Source of the DNA: RBG-16-64-13 sp963718375
GTDB lineage: Bacteria; Actinomycetota; Thermoleophilia; RBG-16-64-13
Length of the DNA: 52,408 bases
Direction of reading: 5' to 3'
Assembly (NCBI GenBank): GCA_963718375.1
Contig: CAVQZD010000013.1
Coordinates: 1-52,408, forward strand
Made by a program: the position numbers and the translations under genes. The notes below the pieces were generated by a model. That model saw only the letters and a program-made list of their open reading frames with translations. It searched no databases and was not told the DNA's origin. Positions 15,743-23,746 of the stretch are shown here, in pieces; within the stretch, counting starts at the first letter, position 1, and every line of letters starts with the position of its first letter.

Positions 15743-16515
15743 ACACTGCCTACGCAGATCTCATCCGAAGGATCGAGGAGCGCGGTTTTCACAATCACCG
15801 CCTGGAGGACCATTCGGCGGCCATCAGCCGAGGCATCCTGCACGATCTCTGCGCCACCTGTGAGCCGTTTGCAGGTGACTTCGCCGAGGGACGAATCAAG
15901 GAATGGCTGGACTTCCCCTCGCCCGCCGGGCGGGCGCGCAAGCTTGACCTAGTGGTCGCCGAGCCTGAATCCGACCAGGGCCGACCGGATCTGACACATC
16001 TGCGGCTGTGCATCGAGAACAAATCGGTGGTGACTGCGCACCGCAACCGGACCAATCGCTACGATGACTTGAGCGACCTAGTGGCTGTGCTGCACAGGAA
16101 CAGGCCCGATGCGATTCTGGTGGCGACGGTGCTGGTGGGTCTGTGTGAACGGGTGCTGAACGTCCCCGATCGCGTGAAGCCGTTCTTGTCGCGCGAGGAA
16201 TTCGAGTCGAAGGTGTTGTTGCGCCTCTCGAGCGGTGACGCGTCGCTTTGGGAGGAGTTCCCCTTCGCGGTGAGCCACAATAGGCCGATCGAGCCTGGGC
16301 AGACGGTGCAGAAGTTCCGCGAGCTGCCCAATCGTCCCCCAGCGCGTACCGATTTGGTGGCCTATGACTACGTGCTGTTGGTGCCGGTCTACATCGACAA
16401 CGTGAATCCGCCCCGCATCGCACGAGACAACAACTTGGGCATCGACGTGGATGCCGAGTACGAGGCGATGCTGGAGCAGATCTGCAGGGCCTACAAGGCT
16501 CGCTGGCACGTGTGA
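15739..16515 (+). CDS. PD-(D/E)XK restriction endonuclease-like protein
   Basis: 258 residues. The nuclease core is visible as KLDLVVAEPES followed about 20 residues later by LRLCIENKSV: the Asp, Glu and Lys of a PD-(D/E)XK site. The rest (FLSREEFESKVLLRL) has the helical look of type II restriction enzymes. The gene starts at ATG 15739 overlapping the methyltransferase stop and ends overlapping the GTG of the next gene. The likely role is the cutting partner of the methyltransferase. Recognition sequence cannot be inferred. I do not recognise a named prototype. Confidence 0.65.
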   Translation: MNTAYADLIRRIEERGFHNHRLEDHSAAISRGILHDLCATCEPFAGDFAEGRIKEWLDFPSPAGRARKLDLVVAEPESDQGRPDLTHLRLCIENKSVVTAHRNRTNRYDDLSDLVAVLHRNRPDAILVATVLVGLCERVLNVPDRVKPFLSREEFESKVLLRLSSGDASLWEEFPFAVSHNRPIEPGQTVQKFRELPNRPPARTDLVAYDYVLLVPVYIDNVNPPRIARDNNLGIDVDAEYEAMLEQICRAYKARWHV

Positions 16516-17009
16516 ACGACAAGGAGAAAAGCACCCGCGGCAATGCAAGTCAGTTCTTCGTGGCCGGGGAGCTCTGTCGGCGAGGCTACTCGGCGGTGGT
16601 CACCCTCGGTAACACCCCGAACACTGACATTCTGTGTAGCAACGTCGAGGGAACACGATTCGTTCACATCCAGGTGAAGACCTTCGTTCCCGGCACCAAG
16701 ACGTGCAGCGTTGGTCTGAAGTCTGAGAAAGACTTTGGAGACACCTTCTTCTGGGTGCTCGGCGGCATACCAAGACCGGGCAGTGAAGCTGCCTTTGAGT
16801 ACTACATCATTCCTTCATCCGTAATGGCTCAGAATGTTGCTGCCGCACATCAACGTTGGCTTCAGACTCCGGGTGCGAAGGGACAGGAGCACAAAGAAAG
16901 CTCGGTGAGAACGGTATGTCTTCCCCCGAACATGCCGACCCATGGCGGCCTCGACATATCCGAATACCGTGATAGGTGGGACCTTATTGAGGAGAAGCTG
17001 AGAGCCTGA
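16512..17009 (+). CDS. small PD-(D/E)XK-like protein
   Basis: 165 residues, GTG start 16512 inside the previous stop (GTGA). The fold signature runs from GELCRRGYSAVV through NTPNTDILCSNV to VHIQVKTFVPG: an alpha/beta core with Asp and Q-x-K, as in Holliday-junction-resolvase-like and DUF4365-like nucleases. Such small proteins accompany restriction-modification and other mobile defence genes. It could be a second nuclease subunit or an accessory restriction factor. Function is inferred from motif and position only. Confidence 0.5.
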   Translation: MNDKEKSTRGNASQFFVAGELCRRGYSAVVTLGNTPNTDILCSNVEGTRFVHIQVKTFVPGTKTCSVGLKSEKDFGDTFFWVLGGIPRPGSEAAFEYYIIPSSVMAQNVAAAHQRWLQTPGAKGQEHKESSVRTVCLPPNMPTHGGLDISEYRDRWDLIEEKLRA

Positions 17010-17069
17010 CCGTTCACGCACTTGTTGAATGCCGGGGTACTCTGTAACAGCAAAGGTCTGAAAGCAGAC

Positions 17070-17792
17070 ATGAGCACGACCACCATCGAATGGACCGAGG
17101 CGACCTGGAACCCGGTCACCGGATGCTCGAAGATCTCTCCGGGTTGCGCTCACTGCTACGCGGAGCGTATGGCCAAGCGGCTGCAGGCTATGGGCCAGCC
17201 CAACTACCGCGACGGCTTCGCGGTGCGCACTCACGAGCGCATGCTCGACCTGCCCCTGTCTTGGGCCAAGCCTCGCATGGTGTTTGTGAACTCCATGGGA
17301 GACCTATTTCACGAGGAAGTGCCGTTCGAGTTCATCGAGCGCGTGTTCAGCGTCATGCAGGCGACGCCGCGCCACACCTATCAACTGCTTACGAAGCGGG
17401 CGGACCGGCTATGCGAAGTCGCCCCACGACTGCCGTGGCCAGACAACGTCTGGATGGGCGTGACCGTGGAGGACAACGAGAGGCTCGCGCGTGTGGACAA
17501 GCTGCGCGAAGTCCCGGCGGCCGTAAGGTTCCTGTCGGTCGAGCCACTGCTCGGCCCGCTACCCGACTTGGACCTGGACGGTATCGACTGGGTGATCGTG
17601 GGAGGCGAATCGGGCCCCGGCGCGAGGCGCATGCAAGAGGAGTGGGCTGTGGCCGTGCGGGACTCGTGCGTGGCGGCGTCGGTGCCATTCTTCTTCAAGC
17701 AATGGGGCGGCGTCCGCAAGAGGGCCGCAGGCAGAGAGCTTGAGAGTCGCATTTGGGACCAGATGCCTGTGACCGCCGCGCAAGTGGCATAG
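17070..17792 (+). CDS. DUF5131 (phage Gp37/Gp68) family protein
   Basis: 240 residues. N-terminal IEWTEATWNPVTGCSKISPG followed by CAHCYAERMAK is the signature of the DUF5131 family, with a CxxCY group reminiscent of radical SAM-like iron-sulfur sites. Further family blocks are FVNSMGDLFHE, LLTKRADR, WMGVTVED and VIVGGESGPGARRM. Many homologues sit in phages and beside TcmP proteins; their activity has not been firmly established. ATG 17070 is used although the frame is open to 17022. It lies between restriction genes and a small companion, consistent with a mobile island. Confidence 0.85.
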   Translation: MSTTTIEWTEATWNPVTGCSKISPGCAHCYAERMAKRLQAMGQPNYRDGFAVRTHERMLDLPLSWAKPRMVFVNSMGDLFHEEVPFEFIERVFSVMQATPRHTYQLLTKRADRLCEVAPRLPWPDNVWMGVTVEDNERLARVDKLREVPAAVRFLSVEPLLGPLPDLDLDGIDWVIVGGESGPGARRMQEEWAVAVRDSCVAASVPFFFKQWGGVRKRAAGRELESRIWDQMPVTAAQVA

Positions 17793-17804
17793 GCACGCTG
17801 ACTG

Positions 17805-18518
17805 ATGCCGGCAGGCTCACAGGGCAGACCCGCGGCTGACATACGTCGCGTGATCCAGGCGTACTGGGGCGACTCGCGAGGTGAGCACCACCGGTATCGC
17901 TCCTGGGAACACTGCTACACCTACTTTCAGGAGCAGGGCCAGGCCGGCATCCTACGAGACCGGGACACGGCTGCGCTGCATCTGGGGTTCTACCTTGCGA
18001 GCTGGGGCATGTACCGGGGCTCGAGCTTCCTCTTGCAGCGAGACTACAAGGTCCACGGACATGTCGTCGATGTGCTTGCGGATCCGGAGTACGCGGGCTT
18101 GTGGGGCCGGGACTTCGGTTCGTCTCCAGATGATTCACGATTGGTCGCAAGCGTCATGAAGCTTGTTTCTGCAATCCGTGGAGCCTACGGACCCTTCGTA
18201 CCCGCCGTTGGAAGCGCGCAGCCAACCGACACGCTGGTGACGAAGATCATTCTTGGGACACTCGGCCTTGTTCCGGCCTGTGACCGCTACTTCATCGAGG
18301 GGCTCAAGGTCGCAGGTTATCAGTATTCCTATGTCAACGAAGCATTTCTCAGGCGGATGGTGGGCTTCTGCTCGGCCAACCTGGAAGATCTCCATACCGA
18401 GCAGGAGGCGATTGCCACAAAGGCGGGTACGCACTATCCGCTGATGAAGCTGGTTGACATGTACTTCTGGCAACTCGGCATGGAAGGCGCGCCCGGAGAG
18501 ACTGAAGAGCAGGGGTAG
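17805..18518 (+). CDS. hypothetical protein following DUF5131
   Basis: 237 residues starting ATG 17805, 12 bases after the DUF5131 stop. The region HHRYRSWEHCYTYFQEQ near residue 25 and YLASWGMYRGSSFLL near 60 look like a conserved family of restriction-island hypotheticals that I recall without a function. The fold appears all-alpha. Two aromatic-rich helices (VAGYQYSYVNEAFL, KLVDMYFWQLGME) end the protein. It probably forms a unit with the DUF5131 gene. Confidence 0.6.
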   Translation: MPAGSQGRPAADIRRVIQAYWGDSRGEHHRYRSWEHCYTYFQEQGQAGILRDRDTAALHLGFYLASWGMYRGSSFLLQRDYKVHGHVVDVLADPEYAGLWGRDFGSSPDDSRLVASVMKLVSAIRGAYGPFVPAVGSAQPTDTLVTKIILGTLGLVPACDRYFIEGLKVAGYQYSYVNEAFLRRMVGFCSANLEDLHTEQEAIATKAGTHYPLMKLVDMYFWQLGMEGAPGETEEQG

Positions 18519-18632
18519 CTTGATTCGTGTCTCAGACTCATACCCTGCGGACCCGCGCGCCCCGTCCAAACAACCCCAGAATTTGACAACATAGTCGACG
18601 AGGTCAGGCCGAGAGGTGGCCGCAGGTTCTCA

Positions 18633-18883
18633 TTGGCCTTCTATCATGCCAGCGATCCTGAGGGCGTCCGCGACAAGTCATGCAAGCTCGAGACCATCGA
18701 GCGGACCGCCACCTTCATCTTGGCTCGCTCGCGCGAACACAGTCCGTCGCGGCTGATGCTCATCTATCCCGTCACCAGTGCGTGGCTTCGGGAGCACTTC
18801 GGCGCTACTGTGGCTGACGAGGAAGACGCCCAAGCGTGGCTGGCGGCGAATGCCTTGCCGGTCGCCGGGCAGATAGGAGATCC
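18633..18883 (+). pseudogene. gene fragment of unknown family
   Basis: A coherent stretch (AFYHASDPEGVRDKSCKLE, then FILARSREHSPSRLMLIYPV and a helix ending AWLAANAL) is read from 18633 or even from about 18543 without a proper start codon or ribosome binding site. After about 18880 the frame turns into Ser/Arg/Pro-rich noise while another frame becomes coding. It looks like the remnant of a larger gene at the end of the restriction island. Confidence 0.3.
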
Positions 18884-19165
18884 GTGCTCACCTTCCCCTT
18901 CGGCATGCCCATCACACCTGTCCAACAAGCGGACAGGAGCCCCAAGCGCGTCTTCGTGCTGGGTGTGTACGCGAGCGCTGTGCACTCCCGCTGGGTCGGC
19001 GATGACGGCAAGACGATCATCAACGCTCTCGCCGTGGCCTCGGAGCCCGAGATCTTCTGGCGCGGCGACGACGCGGATGCGGTGATCGGGAAGATACCGG
19101 TGCCCCCCGGCGCGGGACGCCTGGTCGCCGCGAGCAAGACGCTGAACGGACCGTCGGGCGCATGA
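18884..19165 (+). CDS. hypothetical protein, probably C-terminally truncated
   Basis: 93 residues from GTG 18884, with AGGAGA (18875-18880) at good spacing. It starts MLTFPFGMPITPV and has RVFVLGVYASAVHSRWVG and ALAVASEPEIFWRG. I recall similar N-termini in longer hypotheticals of restriction islands, where the chain continues after a GPSG motif; here a stop follows GPSGA directly. That suggests truncation by deletion or frameshift, with moderate certainty. Function unknown. Confidence 0.4.
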   Translation: MLTFPFGMPITPVQQADRSPKRVFVLGVYASAVHSRWVGDDGKTIINALAVASEPEIFWRGDDADAVIGKIPVPPGAGRLVAASKTLNGPSGA

Positions 19166-19267
19166 TCCGCGCGCCAATCTCCATCTGAGGTCGTAGCCCG
19201 GTCGCTCGTCATCCCTATTAGGGTGAGTCTGCGCCAGACGTACTCTGGAACCAGGCCCGGAAGTCGA

Positions 19268-19296
19268 TTGCGACTATGTCAGAACTGACATATACT
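19268..19296 (+). promoter_or_regulatory. toxin-antitoxin promoter with operator palindrome
   Basis: TTGCGA (19268-19273), a 17-base spacer and TATACT (19291-19296) form a promoter. The spacer contains the palindrome TATGTCAG-AA-CTGACATA (19275-19292), perfect over eight base pairs, as expected for autoregulation by the HigA-type protein encoded at 19547. The ATG at 19301 is only five bases after the -10 box, so the transcript may be leaderless. Confidence 0.65.
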
Positions 19297-19300
19297 GCTG

Positions 19301-19546
19301 ATGCCTGAGTCATTGCCCGACAAGCCGCTCGTGTGGTTGCGCGGAGAGGTGAAGTCGCCACCGTTGTCGCCTGGAGGCCGGCTCAAAGTAGGCGGTCTGC
19401 TGCGACGGCTGCAGCGCGGTGAGTCACTGGGACTGCCGGAATCGCGACCACTTCCGATAGTCGGGTCTCGATGCCATGAGCTGCGAGGCCCGCGTGCGAA
19501 GGTTGGTCGAATACGACCGAGGGGCGGTAGAAAGAGGTTGACTTCG
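19301..19546 (+). pseudogene. HigB-type toxin remnant with internal deletion
   Basis: The frame begins PLVWLRGEVKSPPLS, then LLRRLQRGESLGLPESRPLP and RCHELR, the N-terminal two thirds of phage-derived Gp49/HigB toxins. After RCHELR the family normally has about 35 more residues with the catalytic strands, ending in a helix of the form RRLxEYDR. Here that ending is present in a different frame at 19500-19541 (RRLVEYDRGAVERG then stop). An internal deletion with frameshift has therefore removed the active part. The first frame instead runs on into the antitoxin without a stop. Confidence 0.6.
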
Positions 19547-19909
19547 ATGGACGAAGCGAAGAAGCGCAGGCTGCAGGCTGCGGGATGGTCGGTGGGCGAT
19601 ACCACAGACTTCTTGGGACTCACCGCCGAAGAGGCGGCGCTCATCGAGGTCAGACTGAACTTGGCCCTGGTACTAAAAGAGATCCGGCAGAAGGCGGGTT
19701 GGTCGCAGACCACCGTCGCTGCGAGGCTGGGCTCTAGCCAGTCGAGAGTGGCCAAGATGGAAGCGGCGGATCCTTCCGTATCCCTGGACCTGATGGTGCG
19801 CTCTCTGCTGGCGCTGGGCGCGAGTCGCGAGGACATCGGGAGCGCGTTCGGGGGTGCGGGAGACGCAGGACGAGCTACGGAGACTTGTCGGAGGGTCGTC
19901 GCGAGGTAG
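19547..19909 (+). CDS. XRE-family antitoxin (HigA-like)
   Basis: 120 residues from ATG 19547, preceded by AAAGAGG. A short N-terminal helical part is followed by an XRE helix-turn-helix (NLALVLKEIRQKAGWSQTT then VAARLGSSQSRVAKMEA). This matches the antitoxin that accompanies Gp49-type HigB toxins and binds the promoter. It is in frame with the toxin remnant upstream, so a fusion protein could also be made from 19301. With the toxin broken it may act as an orphan repressor on the palindrome at 19275-19292. Confidence 0.75.
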   Translation: MDEAKKRRLQAAGWSVGDTTDFLGLTAEEAALIEVRLNLALVLKEIRQKAGWSQTTVAARLGSSQSRVAKMEAADPSVSLDLMVRSLLALGASREDIGSAFGGAGDAGRATETCRRVVAR

Positions 19910-20067
19910 AAGCATGAGTACCACGCCCACGATTCGCGCGAGAGCGGTCAGGAGGCGGGCCGGCAGGTTGTAGTCACCAGGGCGACCCAAGTAGAATGCG
20001 GACGGAGTCGGACACGGTCGGGTCGGTCGGCTCACACGCGAATGTGCCCAGATCCGGAGGAGGAGAC

Positions 20068-20964
20068 GTGCTCCGAGCTGCCAAGGACTTCTTGAAGAAA
20101 GCGCCGGTGTCTCGCCGTTTCATCGAGAATCTCAGGCGGGAGGGCAGGTACCGCTCGGGCGACTACTACTCCCCGATACCCTTGAAGGCGGACGTTCGTG
20201 CGTATTTGGCCTCGCGGCAGCCTCCCTCGGGAGAGCTCCCCGGCCTCGATCTTCATGCGGAGGATCAACTCCGTCTGCTCAAGGATTTCTCGCGCTTCTA
20301 CCCGGACTCCGCCTTCAATGGGGAGCAGGTCGACTCGCGGCGTTACTTCTACCAGAACACCTGGTTCGGCTATTCGGATGCGTTCTTCTTGTACTCCATC
20401 CTCCGGAAGTACCAGCCCAAGCGGATCATCGAGGTCGGCTCGGGGTTCTCTTCGGCCGTCACGCTCGACACGGTCGACGCTTACTACTCCCAGAGGCCAG
20501 AGATCACCTTCATAGAGCCCTACACGGAGCGACTGGATGGACTACTGAAGGCCGTGGACAGGGAGCGCGTGAAGGTGATCGCCAAGAAGGTCCAAGAAGT
20601 CCCCTTAGAGACTTTCTCCGCTCTGGAGAGCGGCGACCTTCTGTTCATCGATTCCAGTCACGTGGTCAAGTGCGGTAGCGACGTTCAGATGCTCATGTTC
20701 GAGGTGTTGCCGCTGCTGAAGAAGGGCGTCATCGTGCACTTCCACGATGTGCACTATCCTTTCGAGTATCCGGGCGCCTGGTTGGAAGAAGGGCGATACT
20801 GGAACGAAAGCTACTTTCTCAGGGCCTTTCTCTCCTACAATTCGGAGTGGCGCGTATTGTTCTTCGTGGACTACGTCCGCCACATGTATGGCGACCTCAT
20901 CGAGACAGCCATGCCTCTGTGTGCCCAGCAGCCCGGGGGTAGCCTCTACCTCCAGCGAGTGTAG
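20068..20964 (+). CDS. class I SAM-dependent methyltransferase (Methyltransf_24-like)
   Basis: 298 residues. Motif I is RIIEVGSGFSSAVTL, followed by an acidic loop (FIEPYT) and the conserved LLFIDSSHVVKCGSDV and IVHFHDVHYPFEYP, characteristic of Methyltransf_24/CmcI-like O-methyltransferases found in polysaccharide and secondary metabolism. GTG 20068 is preferred over ATG 19996 because GGAGGAGGAGAC directly precedes it and the extra N-terminus has no fold. Substrate unknown. It stands 28 bases before a second methyltransferase, possibly an operon. Confidence 0.75.
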   Translation: MLRAAKDFLKKAPVSRRFIENLRREGRYRSGDYYSPIPLKADVRAYLASRQPPSGELPGLDLHAEDQLRLLKDFSRFYPDSAFNGEQVDSRRYFYQNTWFGYSDAFFLYSILRKYQPKRIIEVGSGFSSAVTLDTVDAYYSQRPEITFIEPYTERLDGLLKAVDRERVKVIAKKVQEVPLETFSALESGDLLFIDSSHVVKCGSDVQMLMFEVLPLLKKGVIVHFHDVHYPFEYPGAWLEEGRYWNESYFLRAFLSYNSEWRVLFFVDYVRHMYGDLIETAMPLCAQQPGGSLYLQRV

Positions 20965-20992
20965 CCGGCGGTTGATGCGCGGCGTTTGACCC

Positions 20993-21853
20993 ATGACGCC
21001 TCACCACGTCCACGGCTACGATCCGCGCGAGAGCCTGCGCCTGCAGGACCAGGCGGCCACGCTCGCCCAGCTCCTGCACTCCGACACTGTCTTCCCGGCC
21101 GGGTGCCGCGTCCTGGAGGCCGGGTGTGGAGTGGGCGCGCAGACGGTCACCTTGGCCAAGAACAGTGCGGGAGCTCGGATCCTGGCCGTCGACATCTCCT
21201 CTGACTCACTCGCGGAGGCCGAGCGGGCGGTCAGCGAGGCGGGCCTCACCAACGTGGAATTCCAACAGGCCGACATCCTGGGGACGTCCTTCGAGCCTGG
21301 GTCGTTCGACCACGTGTTCGTCTGCTTCGTCCTGGAGCACCTGCGCGAACCGGAGGTGGCCCTGGAGAAGCTGCGGAGGCTGATTCGGCCCGCGGCGGCC
21401 GGGCCCGGGGCGGCCGCGTGGGCTGGGGCCGCTGGTGGGCGCCAGCCGGGCGGGAGCATCACGGTCATCGAGGGAGACCATGGTTCGGCCTACTTCTATC
21501 CCGAGAGCGAGGCCGCTCAGGCCGCCATCCGGTGCCTGGTCGAGCTGCAGGCCCGCGGGGGCGGCGACGCGCTCATCGGTAGGAGGCTGTATCCGCTGCT
21601 CGCGAGCACCGGTTTCGGGGGGGTCCAGGTGAGTCCGCGGTTCGTGTACGCGGATGCGAGCCGGCCGGAGATGGTGGACGGGTTCACCAGGAAGACCTTC
21701 ACGGCCATGGTGGAGGGCGTACGCGAGGCCGCGATCGCGGAGGGCTTGGCGACGGCGGAGGCCTTCGATCGGGGCGTGGCCGACCTCTACCGCACGGCGG
21801 AGGACGACGGCACCTTCTGCTACACGTTCTTCAGGGCGACGGGGCGAGTGTAG
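20993..21853 (+). CDS. class I SAM-dependent methyltransferase
   Basis: 286 residues. SAM-binding motif I VLEAGCGVGAQTVTLAK is at about 39-55, motif II ILAVDISSDSL, and the post-motif CFVLEHLREPEVALEKL is UbiE/arsenite-methyltransferase-like. Between the motif region and the C-terminal half lies a low-complexity insert of about 20 residues (GPGAAAWAGAAGGRQPGGS) not normally present. The C-terminal part (GGDALIGRRLYPLL, MVDGFTRKTFTAMVEG) forms the substrate cap. Target unknown; a small metabolite is likely. Confidence 0.8.
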   Translation: MTPHHVHGYDPRESLRLQDQAATLAQLLHSDTVFPAGCRVLEAGCGVGAQTVTLAKNSAGARILAVDISSDSLAEAERAVSEAGLTNVEFQQADILGTSFEPGSFDHVFVCFVLEHLREPEVALEKLRRLIRPAAAGPGAAAWAGAAGGRQPGGSITVIEGDHGSAYFYPESEAAQAAIRCLVELQARGGGDALIGRRLYPLLASTGFGGVQVSPRFVYADASRPEMVDGFTRKTFTAMVEGVREAAIAEGLATAEAFDRGVADLYRTAEDDGTFCYTFFRATGRV

Positions 21854-21985
21854 GGGAAGCGGAGCCCGAGCGCGCCAATCCCCTCCCAAGGGCGGATGTC
21901 GCACACTTTCCTGATCTGAGACTGTGCCAATGGCATATGCCATCCATCCTATGCTTACCGGCTTTCGCAGTAACCGTGCAAGCGT

Positions 21986-21991
21986 TATAAT
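21986..21991 (+). promoter_or_regulatory. -10 box before the higBA genes
   Basis: A perfect TATAAT lies 25 bases upstream of the higB start. The hexamer 17 bases further up (TTTCGC) is a poor -35, so the promoter may need an activator or rely on an extended -10. Confidence 0.45.
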
Positions 21992-22016
21992 CACTCCATG
22001 GAGCGCGGAGGGAAGC

Positions 22017-22310
22017 TTGATCGTCTCGTTCGGCGACCGGGCGACGGAAGATCTCTATCACAACCGGCCCAGCAGTCGGGCACGGCGATTTCCCCCGGAG
22101 ATTGTGGGCGTCGCTCTCGTCAAACTGGACATGGTGGACGCAGCTGGCGCGCTGGTCGATCTCTCCGCGCCGCCTGGGAATCGGCTGGAGTCCCTGTGGG
22201 GCGGTCTTGCGGGCTTCCACTCGATCCGTGTGAACCAACAGTGGCGCATCGTGTTCCGTTGGGAAGACGGCAACGCACATGAAGTGCGGCTGACGGATTA
22301 TCACAAGTGA
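22017..22310 (+). CDS. higB: HigB/RelE-type toxin
   Basis: 97 residues from TTG 22017, five bases after GGAGGGA; longer ATG starts upstream give non-conserved sequence. The conserved family blocks are IVSFGDRATEDLYHN, LDMVDAAGALVDLSAPPGNR, LESLWGGLAGFHSIRVN and QQWRIVFRW, ending VRLTDYHK. These are the hallmarks of HigB-1/GraT mRNA interferases, which cleave ribosome-bound mRNA. It is followed 10 bases later by the HigA gene in the usual toxin-first order. All conserved residues appear present, so the toxin is probably active. Confidence 0.9.
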   Translation: MIVSFGDRATEDLYHNRPSSRARRFPPEIVGVALVKLDMVDAAGALVDLSAPPGNRLESLWGGLAGFHSIRVNQQWRIVFRWEDGNAHEVRLTDYHK

Positions 22311-22320
22311 GGGCAGCATC

Positions 22321-22611
22321 ATGTTGATCCCAGAGAATCGCGTCCCTACCCATCCGGGCGTCGTGCTGGAGCAGGAGTTCCTACGGCCCCTCGGGGTCTC
22401 GCAGGTAGCGCTGGCCGCGCACGTTGGTGTGCCTGTTCAGCGCATCAACGAACTGGTGCGCGGCAAGCGCGGAGTCACGCCGGAGACTGCCTGGCTGCTT
22501 GCGCAGGCTTTGAATACCACCCCTGAGTTCTGGGTCAACCTGCAGACAGCGTATGACCTGGCGCGCTTCCGGCCGGCAAAGTCGGTGGAGAAGCTAGGCG
22601 CGGTGGGGTGA
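22321..22611 (+). CDS. higA: HigA-family antitoxin
   Basis: 96 residues with the characteristic VPTHPGVVLEQEFLRPLG start, an XRE helix-turn-helix (VSQVALAAHVGVPVQRINEL), RGKRGVTPETAWLLAQAL and the C-terminal TTPEFWVNLQTAYDLA. It neutralises the HigB toxin encoded just upstream and represses the pair. This second HigBA system is intact, unlike the locus 3 kb upstream, which belongs to a different toxin subfamily. Confidence 0.92.
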   Translation: MLIPENRVPTHPGVVLEQEFLRPLGVSQVALAAHVGVPVQRINELVRGKRGVTPETAWLLAQALNTTPEFWVNLQTAYDLARFRPAKSVEKLGAVG

Positions 22612-22701
22612 GGACAAAGACACGAGTTCGCCGGCGCAGCCGATGCGTGTGATCATGTCCTCACACTGCTGCGCACTAGCACGAGGTGCATAGTGGAATC
22701 G

Positions 22702-23644
22702 ATGAAAGCATTCGCACGGACTGAGTATGGGCCGCCAGAGGTTCTGCACGTGGTCGAGAGACCCCGGCCTGTCCCGAAGCCGGATGAGATCCTGGTCAAG
22801 ATCTACGCCACATCGGTCACCAACAGTGACCTCTTCATAAGAGGCAGCGAGCTCCCGCTGGGCGTGCTCATCCCGTTCCGCATCATGATGGGTATTCGGA
22901 GACCGCGCAAGCAGGTCATCGGCGAGGTGTTCGCCGGCGAGATAGAGGCGGTGGGCAGCAAGACGCGACGGTTCAAGGTGGGCGACCGGGTGTACGGGCT
23001 GACGGGCTTCTCCTTGGGCGCTTACGCTGACTACAAGGCCATGAGGGAGGTCGACTCCAAGCAGGGCTGCGTCGCGCTGATGCCCGAGAACCTCAGCTTC
23101 GAAGAGGCCACCTCGGCTGCGTACGGAGGCCTGCTGGCCCTGCAGTCGCTTGAACCGGCGGATATCCAACCGGGTCACAAGGTGCTGGTGTATGGGGCGG
23201 CGAGCACCTCGGGCACCTTCGCGGTGCAGTACGCCAAGCACCGGGGAGCAGAGGTCACGGCCGTGTGCAGCGAAGGCAAGGCCGAGTTCGTGCGGTCGCT
23301 GGGCGCCGACAAGGTGCTCGACTACACCAAGGACGACTCGGTGGAGGGGCTGCAGGTCTACGACCTGGTCATGGACGCGGTGGGCAGGGCAAGAAGCTCG
23401 AAGTTGAAAGAGGCGTGCAGCCGGCATGTGCGCGACAAGCGGTGCCTTGTGTCCATAGACGATTCGGCCCTGAAGCTCGACTCCGAGCGACTGGGCCGCA
23501 GTCACAGAGCTGGTGCGATCGGGCGCCGTCAAGCCTGTCAACGACAGGGTCTATGCTTTCGACCAGATAGTCGAAGCTCACCGATATGTGGAGCTGGGAC
23601 ACAAGCAGGGCAACGTCGCGGTCACGGTCAACCACAAGATCTGA
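22702..23644 (+). pseudogene. MDR-type NAD(P)-dependent oxidoreductase, frameshifted
   Basis: Medium-chain dehydrogenase/quinone-oxidoreductase-like protein without structural zinc cysteines. It has the N-terminal GroES-like domain (MKAFARTEYGPPEVL), IGEVFAGEIEAVGSKTRRF, and the Rossmann signature VLVYGAASTSGTFAVQYAK. The frame is conserved to about 23490 (KLDSERLG); then the true C-terminus continues one frame over (TELVRSGAVKPVNDRVYAFD, then EAHRYVELGHKQGNVAVTV) to a stop at 23642-23644. A single-base change near 23491-23501 explains this, so it is either a recent pseudogene or a sequencing error. A close relative lies at 26542. Confidence 0.75.
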
Positions 23645-23746
23645 TCGGTCTGCGTGTTCAGTAGATATGTGACCAGAAGGCGGAGGCCTGGAGGCTGCCG
23701 CCCATGATATGTTCACATCACGGCATCGACGGAGGGGAGAGGGCGC

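Noticed and set aside
19301..19909. A genuine natural toxin-antitoxin fusion protein
   Set aside because: The lost toxin C-terminus is still visible in another frame, so deletion is the better explanation.
22594..23541. 315-residue minus-strand ORF over the frameshifted dehydrogenase
   Set aside because: The plus-strand frame carries clear MDR motifs; the opposite frame is a shadow.
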